DNA of 64,000 nucleotides from Lepturacanthus savala (lineage: Eukaryota; Chordata; Actinopteri; Scombriformes; Trichiuridae), in assembly GCA_030544235.1 (NCBI GenBank), contig CM060474.1, positions 3,879,898-3,943,897 of the forward strand. Direction: 5' to 3'. This document shows, piece by piece, positions 60,013 through 64,000 of the stretch. The notes under the pieces were generated by a model. It searched no databases. It was not told the DNA's origin and saw only the letters and a program-made list of their open reading frames with translations. The position numbers were made by a program, and so were the translations under genes. How positions within the stretch are numbered: position 1 is the stretch's first letter; every line of letters starts with the position of its first letter.

Positions 60013-61735
60013 AGTGGCGGCGTCGCCTCAGTAGATGACATTTTAACAAAGCTTCTTCTTCCTCTTCACGCTGCAGAGTGAATCTCCACATCCCGTCTCT
60101 CCTTCCTCAGCCCTCACAGAGATAAATCTCCTCTGGGCAGATAATTACCAAGATAATTTTATCCATAATGATACTTGTCAGTCAGAGAGATGATGAAATT
60201 AAAGACGTTCTTCTGCGTGAGATTTCTCCCCCACATTTTTGTGTCAGGGGAAGAAGAAAAAAGAGAAGAAGAAGTTTCAGTTTCCAAATGGTCACTGTTG
60301 ATGTTATATTAACATTATTCACAGCGAGAAACCTGCTGCAGCAGGACATAATGTCTCATACACACACACACACACACACTTGAAGCTGGATGAAATCACA
60401 GCCGGATCCCGCAGCTGAGAAACTTTCGTCCTGAGTCTTGATTCTTTGTCTCATCTTTTTTAAAAAAGTTGAATAATCCTTCCAGCTCGGAGCAGCCGCC
60501 TCCTGCGGATAAAAACCACATGAAAGCAGCAAAAACAAAAGACATCACTGCCTGGTGTTATAATATTTAGCATAAGCAGCGCCGCACTTTTCAGGGAGGA
60601 ACACACAAGCTTTCTGTTTAAAGATGGAGGACGAGGGACCTGCTGCATCACTCAACAAAGGAAACTCAACACTCGCTTATGTCGAAGTTTGACGTTGACA
60701 GAATTAGAGCAGCTGCTCGTCCCCCCACAGGGAACCACACAATGCTCACAGAACAACTTTACTGTCGCTGTCACTTCAAATCGCGCTCATTTGCATTTAT
60801 TTTTTTTTTTGCAATGAGGCCACATTAAAAACAACGAGAGGGCGAAGGAGACGACTGTTTGAAATGGAACCTGGGAGAAGTTCACTGAGCTGTCGGCTGA
60901 TCAACCTGACAATCACAGAGATTCCAGATTCAAAATTCAAGATTCAACTTTAAAGCTTCAAGTTTCAAGCTTCAAGTTTAAAGCCTCAAACTTATTCCTC
61001 TGCAGCCACAGATTCAAGTTCCTGCTCAGAGTCTGTGTAAGACATTAGTTCTGCAGTCAGGACCAACTAAACCAGACTGAGACCAGACAGCAGGACTCAC
61101 ACACAACCCAGAAGCTCCTGAACTTGATTTGACAGAAATACTTTCTAATAAAAACACCATAGAAACACATGAAGTGTTCTCCTCATGCTCTTTTCATTGG
61201 AGCATTTGCAGCATTTTATGTCCATTCAGTGAAGATGTTGATGTTCCTGTCCCTCAAATCAAACCCAGAGTCCAGAGGAGGAAACTGAATCTCTGCTTTA
61301 GTGACATATGTTTTTACATTTAATATCTATATTACATACACTAGTGCAGTGGCTGTAGGAAGTATGTATTCCTATAGAAACTGTGGAAGTAGATATTTTA
61401 TGTTTGGCCAAATGAGGATGTGTTGCACTATTACATAGTCTTAATAGATAAATTGTACATTGGGTAAGACATGGACATACATTGAGATAAGGAGAAACAT
61501 GCAAATGTAGTTGTAAGGAAAAAGCTACAATTTATGTTGAAAGTGGGGTTGTCAATGTATATATGAGTGTGTTAATGGGCCAAGTAAAACCTGACTTATG
61601 ATAAATCTCTTACTTCGTACTTTTTCCTGTATAGTGTAACAACCTGGGCATGTTAGAGAGTCTAGATGAGTGTCTGTGAACGTGACTTGGACTAAGACCC
61701 ATGTTAGTGTGAGGAATAAATTATTATACTTATTA
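60013..61735. other. No exon supported; conserved-looking DNA with a CA tract
   Basis: 60060-60900 is complex and non-repetitive apart from a purine run (60247-60275) and CA at 60360-60379. 60930-60990 holds a short AAGATTCAA/TTCAAGTTTC repeat. No splice-bounded coding frame was recognised. Confidence 0.35.
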
Positions 61736-61736
61736 C

Positions 61737-62275
61737 TTACAGCTGTCAACCCGTTAACTCATTAACTCACAGCTGTTTACAGCTGTTAATTCATTCGCTC
61801 ACAGCTGTTAACAGCTGTTAACTCGTTAACTCATGACTGTTAACTCGTTAACTCAATAACCTACAGCTGTTTACAGCTGTTAATTCATTCACTCACAGCT
61901 GTTAACGGCTGTTAACTCATTATCTCACAACTCTTAACTCGTTAACTCACAGCTGTTTACATCTCTTAACTCATTAACTCACAATTGTTAACTCATTAAC
62001 TGATAGCTCTTAACTAAATAACTCACAGCTGTTTACAGCTGTTAACTTATTACTTCCAGCTGTTAACTCACAGCTGGCTTTTAGCTGGCTTGACTCACAG
62101 CTGTTTACAGCTTTTAACTCATTTACTCACAGCTGTTCACTCATTAACTCATAAACTCACATCTGTTTACAGCTGTTAATTTATTACTTCCAGCTGTTAA
62201 CCCATTAATTCATTCACTCACAGCTGTTAACAGCTGTTAACTTGTTAACTCACAGCTGTTAACAGCTGTTTAGGT
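61737..62275. repeat. CAGCTG/GTTAAC minisatellite, about 540 bp
   Basis: Degenerate units such as CACAGCTGTTTACAGCTGTT, AATTCATTCACTCACAGCTG and AACTCGTTAACTC. By count the palindromic E-box CAGCTG occurs 21 times, and GTTAAC occurs repeatedly. Confidence 0.9.
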
Positions 62276-62720
62276 GCGGCTGTTTTAGCTGTTAAAGTTT
62301 CAGAAGCTTCAGAAAAATCTAACAGAGCAAAGCAGGGAAATGAGAGAAGAATCCACTGTCTGGTATTTTCAGTGTGAAACCAGAGCTGAGTGTTTCTGAG
62401 CTGCTGCTGCCGCTGCTGTAACTCTGACTTCTGCAGCTGCAGATCAATGATATTGACTGATTAATCAAAGCTGATGTTCTTTTGATCAGCAGCTTCTCCT
62501 TATTTATTGATCCTGTTGTCAAACATCTGGGATGTTTCTGTCAGAGCTGAGGAAACTCTCCCTCAGGAAAACTTTCCCTCAGTTCATCCAGCTGCTGTGA
62601 CCTGTAATTTCTACTGTTAATAATGTTCAGTAAAGCTCAGACAGACAGAAACAGTGTATATGTTAAAGTTCACATCAGTTAATCATCATATAAATTGCTG
62701 CATAGCAGGAATTTATAAAT
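62276..62720. other. No gene recognised
   Basis: Complex sequence at 62330-62600 rich in CAGCTG/CTGCTG. No frame with a motif. Confidence 0.35.
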
Positions 62721-62722
62721 TG

Positions 62723-63240
62723 AACCTTCCTCTTGTGTTAGGGTCGGCATCGACCCATTTTAGATTTTAAATGCATAAAAGAACCATTTATTTTTTTATA
62801 TGCATCAAGGTTTTTTGACTTTGCCTCTAGTTCAACAAAATAAAACAAAAAAAAGTGTTTTCACTAAATTAGAAAACGCTCTCATTGAAATTATGACCTT
62901 TGTGTTGTTAGGGTCGGTTTTGATGCAGCTATAAAAAGAAGACTATAAAGCAATAATTAGAGCCAGAACTGAAATCATAAGTGCACCGCCAGCAATCTGA
63001 TTGTTCTGATCTTCATTTAGTGTTTGTATAAAAGTTCTATTGATGAAGAAGAATGGTTTTAACTTTTTTATTTAAGTAAATAAATATGGGTCGAAATTGA
63101 CCCATAACACTATGTTATTATAGATAATAATATTTAAATAAAAAATAGTCAGATCACACAACAACCCTTTATTTATGTATGATTCTCTTGAGGTTAATTT
63201 TACCATTATTTTAAAATAGAAATTGAGGGTTATAGAGACC
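62723..63240. mobile_element. Possible decayed piggyBac-like element (GGGTCG / CGACCC words)
   Basis: CCTTCCTCTTGTGTTAGGGTCGGCATCGACCC at the left is echoed by TTAGGGTCGGTTTTGATGC (about 62909) and GGGTCGAAATTGACCC (63089-63104). The layout resembles the teleost TTAACCCT element group seen at 390-1069, but TTAA ends could not be confirmed. Confidence 0.35.
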
Positions 63241-63383
63241 CACACCAAAAAATATTAAAACAAATATTTTCATGTTTAAGGAAACCTAACAAGGTAAGGG
63301 ATGAGAAACAAAGTAGTCGATAAATCATTGTTTTTAGTGATTTTACAGCTCATTTAAGACATGAGACATAAAACATAAGAAAT

Positions 63384-63489
63384 GACTGACTGACTGACTG
63401 ACTGACTGACTGACTGACTGACTGACTGACTGACTGACTGACTGACTGACTGACTGACTGACTGACTGACTGACTGACTGACTGACTGA
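63384..63489. repeat. (GACT)n tetranucleotide repeat, about 105 bp
   Basis: An uninterrupted GACT run. The poly-Ser-Val-Ser-Gln frame on the minus strand is an artefact. Confidence 0.98.
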
Positions 63490-64000
63490 ATATGTTAAAT
63501 ACTGTGTTAGCTGAGAAAAACAATCCTTCTTTGCTTGAGCTTGTCGAAAATAGTTTGTTGGGGAAAAGTGTATGAACCTGATTATAGACAGTCATTGTTT
63601 GCGTGAACTGACCCTTTAAATTCAGCCCTGATCATGTGTCCTGAAGCAGTGTTTATCCTGATCTGCTGCTTAATGGATCCAGTTAAAGTCAGAGACGTAT
63701 TGGGTCCTAATCAGCCTCCTGACTGCGTCTCCCAGCATGCACCAGGAGCATAGCGACCACAACAAGGCAATCAGCATCATACATTCCTGCTTCCTGCTGC
63801 GAGGAGGCAGAGCCTCAACATCACAACAGGCCAATGTTATTACTGCACGCTGCAAAAAATACAACTGACCAGGGGAAAATACCCAGTGTTGGTACAATTA
63901 GTCCAAAACTGAAGTAGTAGGAGTAGAATTATCTGGAAATTTCACATAGCAATAACAGAATTTTGCCTATTTCAAGTAGTTTTCTTGATTTTGAATTATA
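63490..64000. other. No gene recognised at the right edge
   Basis: Non-repetitive sequence with no motif in its short frames. Confidence 0.4.

Noticed and set aside
63350..63595. Ser-Val-Ser-Gln repeat protein
   Set aside because: Artefact of the GACT tetranucleotide run.

Overview
The window is non-coding-rich vertebrate DNA, most likely from a percomorph (perch-like) teleost. It has low coding density, many CA/GT microsatellites, and repeat families typical of such fish: a tRNA-derived SINE, L2-type and other LINE fragments, Tc1, hAT and piggyBac-like elements, and the roughly 400-bp MITE that begins AGAGCTGCAAC. No bacterial or viral gene organisation is present. Family names rest on recognition by eye, because no database search was possible.

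Only one host protein-coding gene can be supported: a microsomal glutathione S-transferase 1 (mgst1) gene on the minus strand. Its three coding exons lie at 48531-48415, 48297-48206 and 46794-46548. All splice sites are canonical and the product is a 151-residue MAPEG membrane protein. A likely 5' untranslated exon lies near 52.02-52.08 kb, with a GC box and an antioxidant-response-type site (TGACTCAGC) upstream. The gene carries mobile DNA: a 199-bp hAT-type MITE in its 3' untranslated region, a minisatellite directly upstream of the last exon, and a 1.1-kb inverted-repeat transposon in intron 1. Intron 1 also holds a CpG-rich, promoter-like stretch (50.64-51.13 kb) whose good splice donors point along the opposite strand.

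Layout. 0-1.1 kb: piggyBac-like element bounded by TTAA. 2-4.1 kb: pyrimidine-rich minisatellites and a possible conserved block. 5.4-5.9 kb: hAT MITE. 6.4-10.4 kb: conserved-looking non-coding DNA, SINE and LINE tails, and a 160-bp MITE. 12.1-14.5 kb: dead Ty3/gypsy pol remnant containing striking inverted repeats. 16-23 kb: microsatellites and dispersed repeats. 23.55-24.93 kb: complete-ended but dead hAT element with an 8-bp target duplication. 28.4-28.8 kb: hAT-like MITE inside a CA tract.

29.51-38.51 kb is the most striking region: a 9-kb array of about 360 copies of a 25-bp unit, with higher-order duplications of about 1.5-1.7 kb and a recurrent hairpin-forming variant. 39.2-41.1 kb: internally deleted L2-type LINE inside a 20-bp minisatellite. 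41.6-44.4 kb: CACT-rich minisatellite interrupted by a SINE (13-bp target duplication) and a deleted Tc1 copy. 46.3-52.2 kb: mgst1. 52.2-64 kb: transposon pieces, several copies of one MITE, a LINE with a 5' inversion, an E-box-rich minisatellite, and a GACT tetranucleotide run.
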